Counted from the first letter of the stretch, positions 1 through 9,070 are shown. The stretch is 64,000 nt of DNA from Sulfuricurvum sp. IAE1 (GCF_004347735.1 NZ_SLTI01000004.1:16647-80646); one strand, 5' to 3'. Program-made: numbers and translations. Notes: generated from the sequence alone by a model not told the origin.

Positions 1-72
1 CCCGATGTCCCCGTCGAAAACGCGCAACACTTCGTCCGCGAGTGTCATCGGGTCAGCAAAAAAATCAAATGA
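1..72 (+). CDS. C-terminal end of an unidentified protein (partial, cut by window start)
   Basis: Reading from base 1, frame 1 is open for 23 codons and ends at TGA 70-72 with the residues ...CHRVSKKIK. The stop overlaps the ATG at 69 of the next gene as ATGA, the same coupling used throughout this window, which supports both this frame and the downstream start. Too little is visible to name a family. It could be chance, but the ATGA junction makes a translated upstream partner the better reading. Confidence 0.6.
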   Translation, partial: PDVPVENAQHFVRECHRVSKKIK

Positions 73-1007
73 ATACAATCTTCGGCCCCGTCTATTCCCG
101 CCGCTTCGGCGCATCGCTGGGAATCGATCTCTCCCCGGGCCGCAAACAGTGCAATTTCGACTGTCTCTACTGCGAGCTCGCCCCCGCCAAGGCGATCATG
201 GCACAGCATGACGTCATCCCTCTAAACACGGTCGTTGCCGATCTGAAAAAAGCCCTGAACGAACATCCCTCCATCGACGTCATCACGATCACCGCCAACG
301 GCGAACCGACGATGTATCCTCACCTGCGCGAGCTGGTCGAGCGGATCGATACCATCAAAGGGGACGTGCAAACCCTGATCCTCTCCAACAGTGCCTGCCT
401 GAGTGATCCGGCTGTCTTTGAGATCCTGTTGCGTCTTGATCAGGTGAAACTATCTCTTGATGCGGCCACCCCGGAGGTCTTCAAAAAAATCGATCGCCCC
501 GCAGAGGGGATTCATGTCGAGGCGATCGTCGAGGCGATCCAACGCTTTTCCCGCGTGTTCAAGGGGAAACTTTTCATCGAAATCCTCTTCGTCAAAGGGG
601 TCAACGATACTCCCGGAGAAATCGCCGCGCTCAACCGTGCTTTGCGGGAAGTCGCTTGTGAACGGATCGATATCGGAACCATCGACCGTCCTCCTGCCTA
701 CCCCGTCGAAGGGCTCAGTTTTACTGAGCTGCACATGATCGCGGGGCTTTTCGATCCCGCATTGCCGATCCATATCGTCTCACGCACCCACGCGCATGCC
801 ACCCCTTCAACGTACGACGACGATGAGATACTCAATACCCTCGACAAACGCCCCCTGACCCGTGATGACATCGAGGCGCTTTTCGACGTTGATACGCTGC
901 ACCGTTTTGAAACACTCTGCTCCGAGGGGAAAATTGCCCAAATCGAACGCTCCAACGTTATCTTTTATCTTCCCGCAAAAAATATCGCCCGAAAACGCTC
1001 AAAATAA
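69..1007 (+). CDS. Radical SAM protein, COG0731 (wyosine-synthetase-like) family
   Basis: This 312-residue protein has the radical SAM cluster motif CX3CX2C at Cys28, Cys32 and Cys35, within a segment (FGPVYSRRFG, then GIDLSPG) typical of the COG0731 group, and a glycine-rich NGEPT motif near residue 77. Such proteins bind a [4Fe-4S] cluster and cleave S-adenosylmethionine. The archaeal relative makes wyosine in tRNA, but the bacterial members are uncharacterised, so the substrate here is unknown. The ATG at 69 is chosen because it overlaps the previous stop as ATGA; a GTG at 42 would add nine residues with no family support. The C-terminal ~70 residues look like a small winged-helix-type tail, which is an inference from composition only. 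Confidence 0.85.
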   Translation: MNTIFGPVYSRRFGASLGIDLSPGRKQCNFDCLYCELAPAKAIMAQHDVIPLNTVVADLKKALNEHPSIDVITITANGEPTMYPHLRELVERIDTIKGDVQTLILSNSACLSDPAVFEILLRLDQVKLSLDAATPEVFKKIDRPAEGIHVEAIVEAIQRFSRVFKGKLFIEILFVKGVNDTPGEIAALNRALREVACERIDIGTIDRPPAYPVEGLSFTELHMIAGLFDPALPIHIVSRTHAHATPSTYDDDEILNTLDKRPLTRDDIEALFDVDTLHRFETLCSEGKIAQIERSNVIFYLPAKNIARKRSK

Positions 1008-1018
1008 CGCTTTTTTTA

Positions 1019-1047
1019 TTGACAATCGCACCTTCATACCGTATAAT
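1019..1047 (+). promoter_or_regulatory. Sigma-70 type promoter for the tRNA-Asn pair
   Basis: A perfect TTGACA (1019-1024) is followed after 17 bases by a perfect TATAAT (1042-1047). Transcription would start near 1054, about 12 bases before the first tRNA. This is the strongest vegetative promoter visible in the window and fits a stable-RNA gene. Confidence 0.85.
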
Positions 1048-1065
1048 TACGCCTCTTAAAAACAT

Positions 1066-1140
1066 TCCGGATTAGCTCAGCGGTAGAGTAGGTGACTGTT
1101 AATCACTTGGTCACTGGTTCGAATCCAGTATCCGGAGCCA
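1066..1140 (+). tRNA. tRNA-Asn (anticodon GTT)
   Basis: The 75-base gene folds as a standard cloverleaf: the acceptor stem TCCGGAT pairs with ATCCGGA, the anticodon GTT lies at 1098-1100 in the loop CTGTTAA, and the T arm carries GGTTCGAATCC. The 3' CCA is encoded (1138-1140) after discriminator G. It sits 12 bases or so behind the predicted transcription start and is identical to the copy at 1168. Confidence 0.97.
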
Positions 1141-1167
1141 CTTGTTTTAAGAATCTTCGTTTTCTGT

Positions 1168-1242
1168 TCCGGATTAGCTCAGCGGTAGAGTAGGTGACTG
1201 TTAATCACTTGGTCACTGGTTCGAATCCAGTATCCGGAGCCA
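1168..1242 (+). tRNA. tRNA-Asn (anticodon GTT), second copy
   Basis: Identical over all 75 bases to the tRNA at 1066, with the anticodon GTT at 1200-1202 and an encoded CCA. Only 27 bases separate the two copies, so they are probably processed from one transcript starting at the promoter at 1019. Flanking bases of the two copies differ, so the repeat unit is the tRNA itself. Confidence 0.97.
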
Positions 1243-1298
1243 CTCTTTTATTTGATTCTTCCTTTCGTTTTTATCATACGCTTTTTCTACGGTCGGCC

Positions 1299-1334
1299 GG
1301 TTTACCGCTGTTTCTCTCGTAAACCTCTTTTTTT
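1299..1334 (+). terminator. Rho-independent terminator after the tRNA pair
   Basis: GGTTTAC (1299-1305) can pair with GTAAACC (1319-1325) across a 13-base loop, followed at once by TCTTTTTTT. The stem is short and AT-containing, but the T run and its place between the tRNAs and the next promoter fit termination. Confidence 0.6.
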
Positions 1335-1337
1335 AAA

Positions 1338-1366
1338 TTGATATCTAATCCGTCATTGCGTATAAT
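1338..1366 (+). promoter_or_regulatory. Promoter of the rhamnose/polysaccharide operon
   Basis: TTGATA (1338-1343) lies 17 bases before TATAAT (1361-1366), directly after the tRNA terminator and about 36 bases before the rfbA start codon. It probably drives rfbACDB and, through the overlapping genes behind it, much of the plus-strand block to 15270. Confidence 0.75.
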
Positions 1367-1402
1367 CCTTTTTATTTTATTCAGTTTACCTACGGGAGTG
1401 CC

Positions 1403-2293
1403 ATGAAAGGGATTATTTTAGCCGGCGGAAGCGGTACGCGTCTTTATCCGATCACAAAAGGGGTCAGCAAGCAGCTCGTCCCCATCTATGACAAACCGAT
1501 GATCTATTATCCCCTATCGGTACTGATGCTCGCCGGCATCCGTGAAGTGCTCATCATCTCGACTCCCCACGATCTTCCCCGTTTCGAAGAGCTCCTCGGA
1601 GACGGCAGCGATATCGGGATGCGGTTTGAATACTGCGTCCAGCCCTCCCCCGACGGCCTCGCACAGGCGTTTATCCTCGGAGCCGATTTCATCGGCGACG
1701 ATGACGTCTGCCTCGTGCTGGGGGACAATATCTTCTACGGACACGGACTCACCCAGCTTTTGGCCCAGTCGGTCAAAAACGTGACCGAAGAGAACAAAGC
1801 GACCGTTTTCGGTTATTGGGTCAAAGACCCCGAACGCTACGGCGTCGCGGAATTCGACGAATCGGGGAACGTCCTCTCGATCGAAGAAAAGCCCTCTAAC
1901 CCGAAGAGTTCCTATGCCGTCGTCGGACTCTATTTTTATCCCAACAGCGTCGTCGAAATCGCCCGCAACGTCAAGCCTTCCGACCGGGGAGAGCTCGAAA
2001 TCACGACCGTCAACCAGGCCTATCTCGCCCAAAACGCCCTTAAAGTCGAACTGATGGGACGGGGTTACGCGTGGCTCGATACGGGAACCCACGAAAGCCT
2101 GCTCGAGGCAAGTATGTTCATTCAGACCATCGAGAACCGCCAGGGGCTCAAAGTCGCCTGTATCGAAGAGATCGCTTTCGAGATGGGATACATTACCAAA
2201 GAGAAGCTGCTGCAACTCGCCCAGCCCCTCTCCAAAAACCAGTACGGGCAATACCTGATCCGGCGGGCTAACGAGGGGAAAGTGCTTCGATGA
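1403..2293 (+). CDS. rfbA: Glucose-1-phosphate thymidylyltransferase (RmlA)
   Basis: This enzyme joins dTTP and glucose-1-phosphate to make dTDP-glucose, the first step of dTDP-L-rhamnose synthesis. The 296-residue product has the full family length. The nucleotide-binding signature [11 protein letters not shown] lies at residues 6-16, followed by the [16 protein letters not shown] segment that is diagnostic of RmlA, and a GDNIFYG motif near residue 108 contributes the metal-binding Asp. The ATG follows a weak GGGAG ribosome site. The stop overlaps the rfbC start as ATGA, making it the first gene of an rfbACDB operon. Confidence 0.97.
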   Translation: MKGIILAGGSGTRLYPITKGVSKQLVPIYDKPMIYYPLSVLMLAGIREVLIISTPHDLPRFEELLGDGSDIGMRFEYCVQPSPDGLAQAFILGADFIGDDDVCLVLGDNIFYGHGLTQLLAQSVKNVTEENKATVFGYWVKDPERYGVAEFDESGNVLSIEEKPSNPKSSYAVVGLYFYPNSVVEIARNVKPSDRGELEITTVNQAYLAQNALKVELMGRGYAWLDTGTHESLLEASMFIQTIENRQGLKVACIEEIAFEMGYITKEKLLQLAQPLSKNQYGQYLIRRANEGKVLR

Positions 2294-2880
2294 CCTTCAC
2301 CCGCACCTCCATCCCCGACGTCATTATTATCGATCCCAAAGTCCACGGCGACGAGCGGGGCTATTTCGTCGAAACGTTCCGCGCCGACAAATTTGCCGAA
2401 TTCGCGGGCTTCGAAGTCCACTTTTGCCAGGACAACGAATCCGCAAGCAGCTACGGGGTACTCCGCGGACTCCATTACCAGCTTCCGCCCCATGCGCAGA
2501 GTAAACTTGTGCGCGTCATCGAGGGGGAAGTGCTCGACGTTGCCGTCGACATCCGCAAAGGTTCCCCGACGTTCGGCAAGCACGTCGCCGTACGCCTCTC
2601 GGGCGAAAACAAACGTCAGCTTTTCATTCCCCGCGGTTTCGCCCACGGATTTGTCGTCCTTTCGGAAAAATGTACCTTTGCGTACAAAGTCGACAATTAT
2701 TACAGCCCCGAATGCGACCGCGGTATCGCATTCAATGATCCCGCGATCGGCATCGAGTGGATCGTTCCGGAAGAGGCCCTGCAGCTTTCGGCCAAAGACA
2801 GCACCCAGCCTCTGCTGTGCGATGCGGATTTGTTCGAATACGGGGTAGACCTCTACGCCCCGAGGGGTGCACGTGCGTAA
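2290..2880 (+). CDS. rfbC: dTDP-4-dehydrorhamnose 3,5-epimerase (RmlC)
   Basis: It epimerises dTDP-4-keto-6-deoxyglucose at C3 and C5, the third step to dTDP-L-rhamnose. The 196-residue cupin has the RGLHYQ motif with the likely catalytic His62 and the [10 protein letters not shown] strand near residues 111-120. The length is slightly above the usual ~180-185. It overlaps rfbA by four bases and rfbD by fourteen, so translation is coupled. A second, more divergent member of this family lies at 8504, inside the CDP-sugar module. Confidence 0.96.
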   Translation: MTFTRTSIPDVIIIDPKVHGDERGYFVETFRADKFAEFAGFEVHFCQDNESASSYGVLRGLHYQLPPHAQSKLVRVIEGEVLDVAVDIRKGSPTFGKHVAVRLSGENKRQLFIPRGFAHGFVVLSEKCTFAYKVDNYYSPECDRGIAFNDPAIGIEWIVPEEALQLSAKDSTQPLLCDADLFEYGVDLYAPRGARA

Positions 2881-3742
2881 TCTCCTTGTAACGGGTATGA
2901 ACGGTCAGCTCGGAAGCGAAATTCGCGCGCTGGCTGCGTCGTATCCGGATTATGTTTTTACATTTACCGACCGTTCCACGCTCGATCTTTCGAACCTGTG
3001 CAAAATGGAAGATTTCTTTGAGGGCAAAACGTTCGACGCCATCATCAACTGTGCCGCCTATACCGCGGTCGACAAAGCCGAATCCGACCCCCACGGCGCC
3101 GATGCAATCAACCACCGCTTCGTCTCGATGCTGGCCAAAATCGCAAAACGTTCGGGGAGTTCCCTGATTCACGTTTCGACCGATTACGTCTTTGACGGGC
3201 GCAACCACCGCCCTTACGTCGAGACCGACCCGACCGATCCCCAGGGAGTCTACGGACGTACGAAGCGCGACGGCGAAAACGCGATCCTCGCCGCAGCACC
3301 GGAAAACACCGCCATAATCCGTACTTCATGGGTCTATTCGAGTTTCGGCAACAACTTCGTCAAAACAATGCTCCGCCTTGGCCGCGAGCGCGAAACGCTG
3401 GGGGTGATCTACGATCAGGTAGGAACTCCGACCTATGCCCGGGATTTGGCCAAAACGATCCTCGACATACTCCCGCAACTTCGGAACGAACGCCCTGAAA
3501 TCTACCACTACAGCAACGAAGGCGTCGCCAGCTGGTACGATTTTGCCCAAGCGATCTTCGAACTCTCAGACATCGGGTGTGACCTCAAAGCACTCACCAC
3601 CGATCAATACCCTACCCCGGCGGTGCGCCCGCACTACAGCCTGCTCAACAAATCAAAGATCAAAACCGACTTTGACCTGATCATACCGTATTGGAAAGAC
3701 TCACTCAAAGAATGCCTGACACTATTAGGAGAAAAACAATGA
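2867..3742 (+). CDS. rfbD: dTDP-4-dehydrorhamnose reductase (RmlD)
   Basis: It performs the last step of the pathway, NAD(P)H-dependent reduction to dTDP-L-rhamnose. The extended SDR fold shows the cofactor loop GMNGQLG at residues 10-16, STDYVFDG at 104-111 and the catalytic Tyr129-x3-Lys133 pair. The start is taken at GTG 2867, inside the end of rfbC; a second GTG two codons later is equally possible. The stop overlaps the rfbB ATG as ATGA. Confidence 0.95.
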   Translation: MHVRNLLVTGMNGQLGSEIRALAASYPDYVFTFTDRSTLDLSNLCKMEDFFEGKTFDAIINCAAYTAVDKAESDPHGADAINHRFVSMLAKIAKRSGSSLIHVSTDYVFDGRNHRPYVETDPTDPQGVYGRTKRDGENAILAAAPENTAIIRTSWVYSSFGNNFVKTMLRLGRERETLGVIYDQVGTPTYARDLAKTILDILPQLRNERPEIYHYSNEGVASWYDFAQAIFELSDIGCDLKALTTDQYPTPAVRPHYSLLNKSKIKTDFDLIIPYWKDSLKECLTLLGEKQ

Positions 3743-4764
3743 AAACACTTTTAGTCACCGGATGCGCCGGATTCATCGGCAGCAATTTCGTCCCCTATTT
3801 TTTGGAAAAACATCCCGATATCCGCCTTGTGAATCTCGATCTGCTGACCTATGCCGGGAACCTGGAAAACCTCGCCGAAGTCGAGAACAACGAACGCCAC
3901 GTTTTCGTCAAAGGGGACATCTGCGACCGCGCCCTTGTGGAATCGCTTTTTGAAACGTACGACATCCGCGGAGTCATCCATTTCGCCGCCGAAAGCCACG
4001 TCGACAACTCGATCAAAAATCCCGGCGTGTTCGTCCAGACGAACGTCAACGGCACCTTTACCCTGATCGACGTCGCTTATAAACACTGGATGGACAAACC
4101 GTTCGTAACCAAAACAGGCTACGAGGGATGCCGTTTCCACCACATCAGCACCGACGAAGTCTATGGAACCCTCGGAGAAACCGGTCTCTTTACCGAAGAG
4201 ACCTCTTACGCCCCCAATTCCCCATACAGCGCCAGCAAAGCGGGATCGGACATGATCGTGCGCAGCTACCACCACACCTACGGGATGGATACCGTGATCA
4301 CCAACTGCTCGAATAACTACGGGCCCAAACAGCACGACGAAAAACTCATCCCGACCGTTATCCGCAAAGCGCTTCGCGGCGAAAATATCCCCATCTACGG
4401 CGACGGCAAAAACATCCGCGACTGGCTCTATGTCCTCGATCATTGCAAGGGGATCGACCTCGTCTATCATAACGGCCGCAGCGGCGAAGTTTACAACATC
4501 GGCGGACGCAACGAGCGCAACAACAACCAGATTGCCGACCGCATCTGTACGCTGCTCGATTCGATGCATCCGCGCAAAGACGGCCAAAGCTACAAAACGC
4601 AGATCACCTACGTCGAAGACCGTGCCGGACACGACCGTCGTTACGCGATCGATGCAACGAAACTTGAAACCGAGCTGGGATGGCGTGCCGATGAGAATTT
4701 CGACACCGGTATCGTCAAAACGATCGCATGGTACCTCGAAAAATACACCGAAGGCGACGAATAA
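3739..4764 (+). CDS. rfbB: dTDP-glucose 4,6-dehydratase (RmlB)
   Basis: It converts dTDP-glucose to dTDP-4-keto-6-deoxyglucose, the second step to rhamnose. The 341-residue protein begins with the Rossmann motif TGCAGFIG (7-14) and carries HISTDEVYG and YSASKAGSD (catalytic Tyr-x3-Lys) as in RmlB. An upstream in-frame start would add 16 residues but lies inside rfbD; ATG 3739 has AGGAG at 3727-3731 and an ATGA overlap, so it is preferred. With rfbA, rfbC and rfbD it completes the dTDP-L-rhamnose pathway. Confidence 0.96.
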   Translation: MKTLLVTGCAGFIGSNFVPYFLEKHPDIRLVNLDLLTYAGNLENLAEVENNERHVFVKGDICDRALVESLFETYDIRGVIHFAAESHVDNSIKNPGVFVQTNVNGTFTLIDVAYKHWMDKPFVTKTGYEGCRFHHISTDEVYGTLGETGLFTEETSYAPNSPYSASKAGSDMIVRSYHHTYGMDTVITNCSNNYGPKQHDEKLIPTVIRKALRGENIPIYGDGKNIRDWLYVLDHCKGIDLVYHNGRSGEVYNIGGRNERNNNQIADRICTLLDSMHPRKDGQSYKTQITYVEDRAGHDRRYAIDATKLETELGWRADENFDTGIVKTIAWYLEKYTEGDE

Positions 4765-4766
4765 CC

Positions 4767-5786
4767 ATGCATATTCCCGAGGATATCAAACGGGTTTTGG
4801 TATTACGCTGCGGAGCACTCGGAGACCTGGTGTACGCAACTTCGGTCATCGATGCCCTCCGTGCCGAATACGGTGCCGGAGTGGTCATCGACTTTATCAC
4901 CACGCCCGGAACGGCCAAGCTATTTGAAAATGACCCCCGCATCAACCATATCTTTCATCTCAAGCACAAAAAACTCCCCATTTGGCTCAGTCCCCAAAAA
5001 CGTTCGATTATCCGCGCTTCACAGAAAAATCCGTACGATCTGTTCATCAATTTCGAGATGGGCAAACAGTTCCGAACCCTGTGCAACGCCATCCGGGCAC
5101 GCCACAAAAGCGGATGGTTTTTTGAGCAGCCCGTTTTCGGAGAAAATGACCATATGGTCGATATCTGCAAATCGTTTTACGCCCCGGTCGTTACCCAAGA
5201 CGTCCTTCAACAGGCCGCTCCTAGGATTATCGGGAAAAAATTCCCGGAGGTGCAGGCCAAACTGAAGTTGCCCGAACGCTACATCGTCCTCAGTCCCAGC
5301 AACTCACACAACAAAAAAAGCCGCCTGAACTACCGGGCATGGCCTCAGGGCCATTGGAAACGACTTATTTCCCTTCTCCCCTCTGACCTCAATATCGTCA
5401 TCGTCGGCGGCAAAGGGGAAGAGCCTTTTTTCGAAGCGATCCGCCCCTACCCCCCGAACGTCATCGACCTGGTCGGGCAGACATCGGTTGCGGAAATGAT
5501 CAGCATTATCGGGCATGCCCGCGCACTCGTCGTGACCGATACGGGAACGGCCCATATCGCTTCTGCGATGAATACCCCCGTTTTCTGTCTGATCGGTCCC
5601 ACTCCCGCACACGTGACCGGCCCCTATCGTTCGGCGACGAACGAAGTCCATATCCTCTCTTTGGGGCTGGACTGTTCGCCGTGTTATAAAACGCAGACGA
5701 TGAAAGAGTGTACCGACAACGTCTGCATGAAGGATCTTTCACCCGAAACGGTCCTCTCAGCGTTAAAATCAGCTAATATCCTGTAA
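4767..5786 (+). CDS. Glycosyltransferase family 9 (heptosyltransferase-like)
   Basis: The 339-residue protein has the two-domain GT-B layout of ADP-heptose:LPS heptosyltransferases. The N-terminal segment reads VLVLRCGALGDLVYATSV, and the C-terminal donor site carries VVTDTGTAHIASA near residue 255. A cysteine-bearing tail (CSPCY then further Cys) is common in GT9. The acceptor is unknown; in this position it may add heptose or another sugar to the polysaccharide rather than to the core. ATG 4767 is two bases after the rfbB stop and begins the family consensus, so the longer upstream start is rejected. Confidence 0.88.
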   Translation: MHIPEDIKRVLVLRCGALGDLVYATSVIDALRAEYGAGVVIDFITTPGTAKLFENDPRINHIFHLKHKKLPIWLSPQKRSIIRASQKNPYDLFINFEMGKQFRTLCNAIRARHKSGWFFEQPVFGENDHMVDICKSFYAPVVTQDVLQQAAPRIIGKKFPEVQAKLKLPERYIVLSPSNSHNKKSRLNYRAWPQGHWKRLISLLPSDLNIVIVGGKGEEPFFEAIRPYPPNVIDLVGQTSVAEMISIIGHARALVVTDTGTAHIASAMNTPVFCLIGPTPAHVTGPYRSATNEVHILSLGLDCSPCYKTQTMKECTDNVCMKDLSPETVLSALKSANIL

Positions 5787-5818
5787 AATAAAGCCATTAC
5801 AATCCGGAGTACCCGTCT

Positions 5819-6649
5819 ATGCCCTATCCCCGCTCAACCCTGATAATCTCGGTCTACAAAGATACCGAAGCGCTCGGGTTCATTCTCGATAGCCTCGAAC
5901 GCCAAAGCGTCGCACCCGATGAGATCATCATTTCCGAAGACGGGGATTCAACCGAAATGGCGGAATTCGTGGCGGCACAGAAAGGGCGTTTTCCCCATCT
6001 GGTGCACCTGACCCAACCCGATGAGGGATGGCGTAAAAACATTGCGATGAACAACGCGATCAAAGCCGCACGCCATGAATATCTGATCTTCATCGACGGG
6101 GACTGCGTCCCCTACAGCACCTTTATTCAGGGACACGTCGAAAACGCGCGCAAAGGGGTCGTCCTGTGCGGGAAACGTTTCGAACTCGGGCCCGAATACA
6201 CGGCCAAAATCAAACAGCATACCCTCCCCTTCGCACAGCTTGAAAAACATTTCCTCTGGCATTTACCGTGGATGGTCAAAGACGGCGCCCGACATGTTGA
6301 AGAAGGTTTTTATTTCTCCTCCGGAAGCCTGCTGAGCAATGTCACCAAACGCTACGTCCGCTACATCATCGGCTGCAACTTCTCCTGTTTCAAGGAAGAC
6401 ATGCTTAAAATCAACGGTTTCGACGAAACCTACCGTCTCCCTTCGGTAGGAGAAGATATCGACCTGGGATGGCGTTTCCGCGGTTTGGGAATCGAGCTGA
6501 AATCGTGCCGCAACAACGCCTGCATGATGCACCTATGGCATAAAAAACGCTTTGCCGAAGAAGAAGGGATCATCAACAACCGTATTCTAAAAGCAAACTT
6601 CGATGAAAACCGCTTCGTATGCAAAAACGGAATTAACAAGGAGCCGTAA
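5819..6649 (+). CDS. Glycosyltransferase family 2
   Basis: The 276-residue GT-A protein opens with the nucleotide-binding strand TLIISVYKD, then has ISEDGDS and the metal-binding FIDGDCVP near residue 91. A second half contains FDETYRLPSVGEDIDLGWR, the galactosyltransferase-type C-terminal region with the usual catalytic ED pair. No membrane segment is visible, so it should act at the inner face of the membrane on a lipid-linked acceptor. The ATG at 5819 follows CCGGAG. The sugar it transfers cannot be read from sequence. Its stop overlaps rfbF. Confidence 0.88.
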   Translation: MPYPRSTLIISVYKDTEALGFILDSLERQSVAPDEIIISEDGDSTEMAEFVAAQKGRFPHLVHLTQPDEGWRKNIAMNNAIKAARHEYLIFIDGDCVPYSTFIQGHVENARKGVVLCGKRFELGPEYTAKIKQHTLPFAQLEKHFLWHLPWMVKDGARHVEEGFYFSSGSLLSNVTKRYVRYIIGCNFSCFKEDMLKINGFDETYRLPSVGEDIDLGWRFRGLGIELKSCRNNACMMHLWHKKRFAEEEGIINNRILKANFDENRFVCKNGINKEP

Positions 6650-7422
6650 TGAAAGTATTGTTGTTGGCCGGAGGGCTTGGAACCCGACTAAGCGAAGAGA
6701 CCGATATCCGCCCCAAACCGATGGTAGATATCGGGGGGAAACCCATCTTGTGGCATATCATGAAACTGTACAGCCATTACGGATTCAACGACTTCGTTAT
6801 TTTACTCGGCTACAAGGGCTATTACATTAAAGAGTATTTCGCCAACTATTTTCTGCATCAAAGCGACGTTACCCTGGACATCCAGACCGGGAAGATGGAA
6901 ATACTCAATAACTCCAGCGAACCGTGGAAAGTCACACTCCTCGATACGGGACTCGACAGTATGACGGGTGGACGCGTCAAGCGGGCGCAATCTTTTGTCG
7001 GCGACGAGCCTTTTATGCTGACTTACGGAGACGGCGTAAGCAACATCGACATCAAAGCCCTAGTCGAATTTCATAAAGCGCACGGTAAAGCGATGACAAT
7101 GACCTCCGCTCAACCGGAGGGTAGATTCGGAGCGCTGAACATCGCCGAAAACGGAGAGGTCACCCATTTTCTCGAAAAACCCAAAGGAGACGGCGGTTGG
7201 ATCAACGCCGGATTTTTCGTCTGCGAACCGAAAGTTTTCGATTACATCACCGAAGGCGACGGCACCATTTTCGAACAGGCGCCGCTTCAGAATCTCGCCC
7301 GTGACGGAGAGATCTATACTTTCCAACATGAAGGCTTCTGGAAACCGATGGATACTCTCAGAGACAAACAAGAACTCCAAAAGCTCTGGGACACCAAAAA
7401 AGCACCGTGGAAAGTATGGTAG
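6649..7422 (+). CDS. rfbF: Glucose-1-phosphate cytidylyltransferase
   Basis: It makes CDP-glucose from CTP and glucose-1-phosphate and commits carbon to CDP-dideoxyhexoses. The 257-residue protein matches the family length. LAGGLGTRLSEET at 6-18 and RPKPMVDIGGKPILWHIMK follow the cytidylyltransferase pattern, clearly distinct from RmlA. YGDGVSNID lies near residue 125. The start codon overlaps the previous stop (TAATG). It is followed by rfbG, an epimerase, a reductase and rfbH, a complete-looking module except for the E3 reductase. Confidence 0.95.
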   Translation: MKVLLLAGGLGTRLSEETDIRPKPMVDIGGKPILWHIMKLYSHYGFNDFVILLGYKGYYIKEYFANYFLHQSDVTLDIQTGKMEILNNSSEPWKVTLLDTGLDSMTGGRVKRAQSFVGDEPFMLTYGDGVSNIDIKALVEFHKAHGKAMTMTSAQPEGRFGALNIAENGEVTHFLEKPKGDGGWINAGFFVCEPKVFDYITEGDGTIFEQAPLQNLARDGEIYTFQHEGFWKPMDTLRDKQELQKLWDTKKAPWKVW

Positions 7423-8519
7423 TGGAGAATCTATTCGGCGGCGTCTACCGGGGAAAAACCGTTTTTGTAACGGGTCATACGGGATTTAAAGGCAGTTGGC
7501 TCGTCTTCTGGCTTAGACGGATGGGGGCCAATGTCGTCGGTTACTCCCTGCAACCTCCAACGGAGCCCAACCACATTACGCTCTTGTCTCCGGACATCCA
7601 ATCAATTCTCGGTGACATTCGCAATCTCGACCATCTAGACCGTACATTGAAAGCTCACCGTCCCGATATCGTTTTTCACCTTGCCGCGCAGCCTCTTGTA
7701 CGACTTTCCTATGATAACCCGATCGAAACGTACGAAACAAATGTCATTGGAACACTCAAAGTCTTTGAATCGTGCCGAGCCAACGGTATCAAGGCAATCG
7801 TCAATATTACCAGCGACAAAGCATACGAAAACAGAGAATGGGTATGGGGATACCGCGAAAACGATCCGCTGGGAGGATATGATCCGTATAGCTCTTCCAA
7901 AGGGTGCGCCGACATTCTGGCGAATTCGTACCGGAATTCGTATTTCAACCCGGCGGAATACGGGAAATCCCACCATACCCTCCTTGCTTCCTGCCGTGCA
8001 GGAAATGTCATCGGCGGCGGCGACTGGGCGAAAGACCGATTGATGACCGATATCATCCTCGCAGTCTCCCAGAAACAGAAAGTCAGTATTCGGAATCCGA
8101 ACGCGACGCGCCCGTGGCAGCATGTTCTCGAACCGCTCAGCGGCTATCTGGCGGTTGGACAAAAACTGCTGGAGGGAAAAGCGCAATTCGGGGAAGCATG
8201 GAACTTCGGTCCCAGCGACGAGGGAAGTATCACCGTCGAACAAGTCGTGAAAAACGTGAAAAAGCACTGGGATGCAATCGATTATGAAATTCATCGGGAT
8301 CCGAAAGCTCTTCACGAAGCGAATCTCTTGAAACTGGACTGTTCGAAAGCGCATATCCAGCTCAAATGGCAGAATGTATGGGACAGCGATACGACTTTCG
8401 AAAAAACGGTTTTATGGTACAAAAAGTTTTACGAAAACGGCCAAACGCTTACGAATGACGATTTGGAAACCTATATTGCCGATGCGAAAAAGAAAAAAAT
8501 CGAATGGGCCCTCTCGTGA
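7416..8519 (+). CDS. rfbG: CDP-glucose 4,6-dehydratase
   Basis: It converts CDP-glucose to CDP-4-keto-6-deoxyglucose. The extended SDR shows VFVTGHTGFKGSWL near residues 16-29, the hallmark of CDP-glucose dehydratases, then HLAAQPLVR and NITSDKAYEN, and YDPYSSSKGCAD with the Tyr-x3-Lys pair. The 367-residue length is normal. The start is ambiguous: GTG 7407, ATG 7416 and GTG 7422 (overlapping the rfbF stop) are all in frame. I chose the ATG; the choice does not affect the domain. Confidence 0.94.
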   Translation: MVVENLFGGVYRGKTVFVTGHTGFKGSWLVFWLRRMGANVVGYSLQPPTEPNHITLLSPDIQSILGDIRNLDHLDRTLKAHRPDIVFHLAAQPLVRLSYDNPIETYETNVIGTLKVFESCRANGIKAIVNITSDKAYENREWVWGYRENDPLGGYDPYSSSKGCADILANSYRNSYFNPAEYGKSHHTLLASCRAGNVIGGGDWAKDRLMTDIILAVSQKQKVSIRNPNATRPWQHVLEPLSGYLAVGQKLLEGKAQFGEAWNFGPSDEGSITVEQVVKNVKKHWDAIDYEIHRDPKALHEANLLKLDCSKAHIQLKWQNVWDSDTTFEKTVLWYKKFYENGQTLTNDDLETYIADAKKKKIEWALS

Positions 8520-9070
8520 AACTGCTGGACACCCCGATCGACGGTCTGAAAATATTCGAACCCAGGCTTTTTGAAGACGTGCGGGGGCGTTTTATCAAAA
8601 CCTTTTCGGACGGCTTTTTCCGGGAAAACGGCCTGAATATCGAAATCCGGGAGAGCTACTATTCGGTTTCGCACCGAAACGTTATCCGCGGAATGCATTT
8701 CCAGACTCCCCCTTACGACCACATCAAGCTGGTATACGTCCCTCACGGTGCAATCAGGGACGTCGTGCTGGACATACGCAAAAACTCTCCCACGTACGGA
8801 CGCTTCTATGCACTGGAACTGTCCGGGGAAAACGGTCGGATCCTTGTCATCCCAAAAGGGTTGGCGCACGGTTTCAAATCGCTGCAAGACGATACGAACG
8901 TCACCTATCTGCAAACTTCCGTTTACGCGCCCGATCACGACGCCGGAATACACTACGGCTCGTTCGGGTTCGACTGGGAGTGTTCCGATCCTAAAATATC
9001 CGAAAGAGATCTTTCCTTCCCTTCGCTCAATGATTTCGAAACTCCGTTTACGTATGGAGAAGGGTCATGA
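8504..9070 (+). CDS. RmlC-like sugar nucleotide epimerase of the CDP-dideoxyhexose module
   Basis: The 188-residue cupin belongs to the dTDP-4-dehydrorhamnose 3,5-epimerase family: RGMHFQTPP holds the likely catalytic His, and IPKGLAHGF matches the second conserved strand. It is clearly a different gene from rfbC at 2290. Lying between rfbG and an SDR reductase in a CDP-sugar module, it probably works on a CDP-4-keto sugar, comparable to AscE of the Yersinia ascarylose pathway. That role is inference from position. It overlaps rfbG by 16 bases and the next gene by four (ATGA). Confidence 0.85.
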   Translation: MGPLVKLLDTPIDGLKIFEPRLFEDVRGRFIKTFSDGFFRENGLNIEIRESYYSVSHRNVIRGMHFQTPPYDHIKLVYVPHGAIRDVVLDIRKNSPTYGRFYALELSGENGRILVIPKGLAHGFKSLQDDTNVTYLQTSVYAPDHDAGIHYGSFGFDWECSDPKISERDLSFPSLNDFETPFTYGEGS

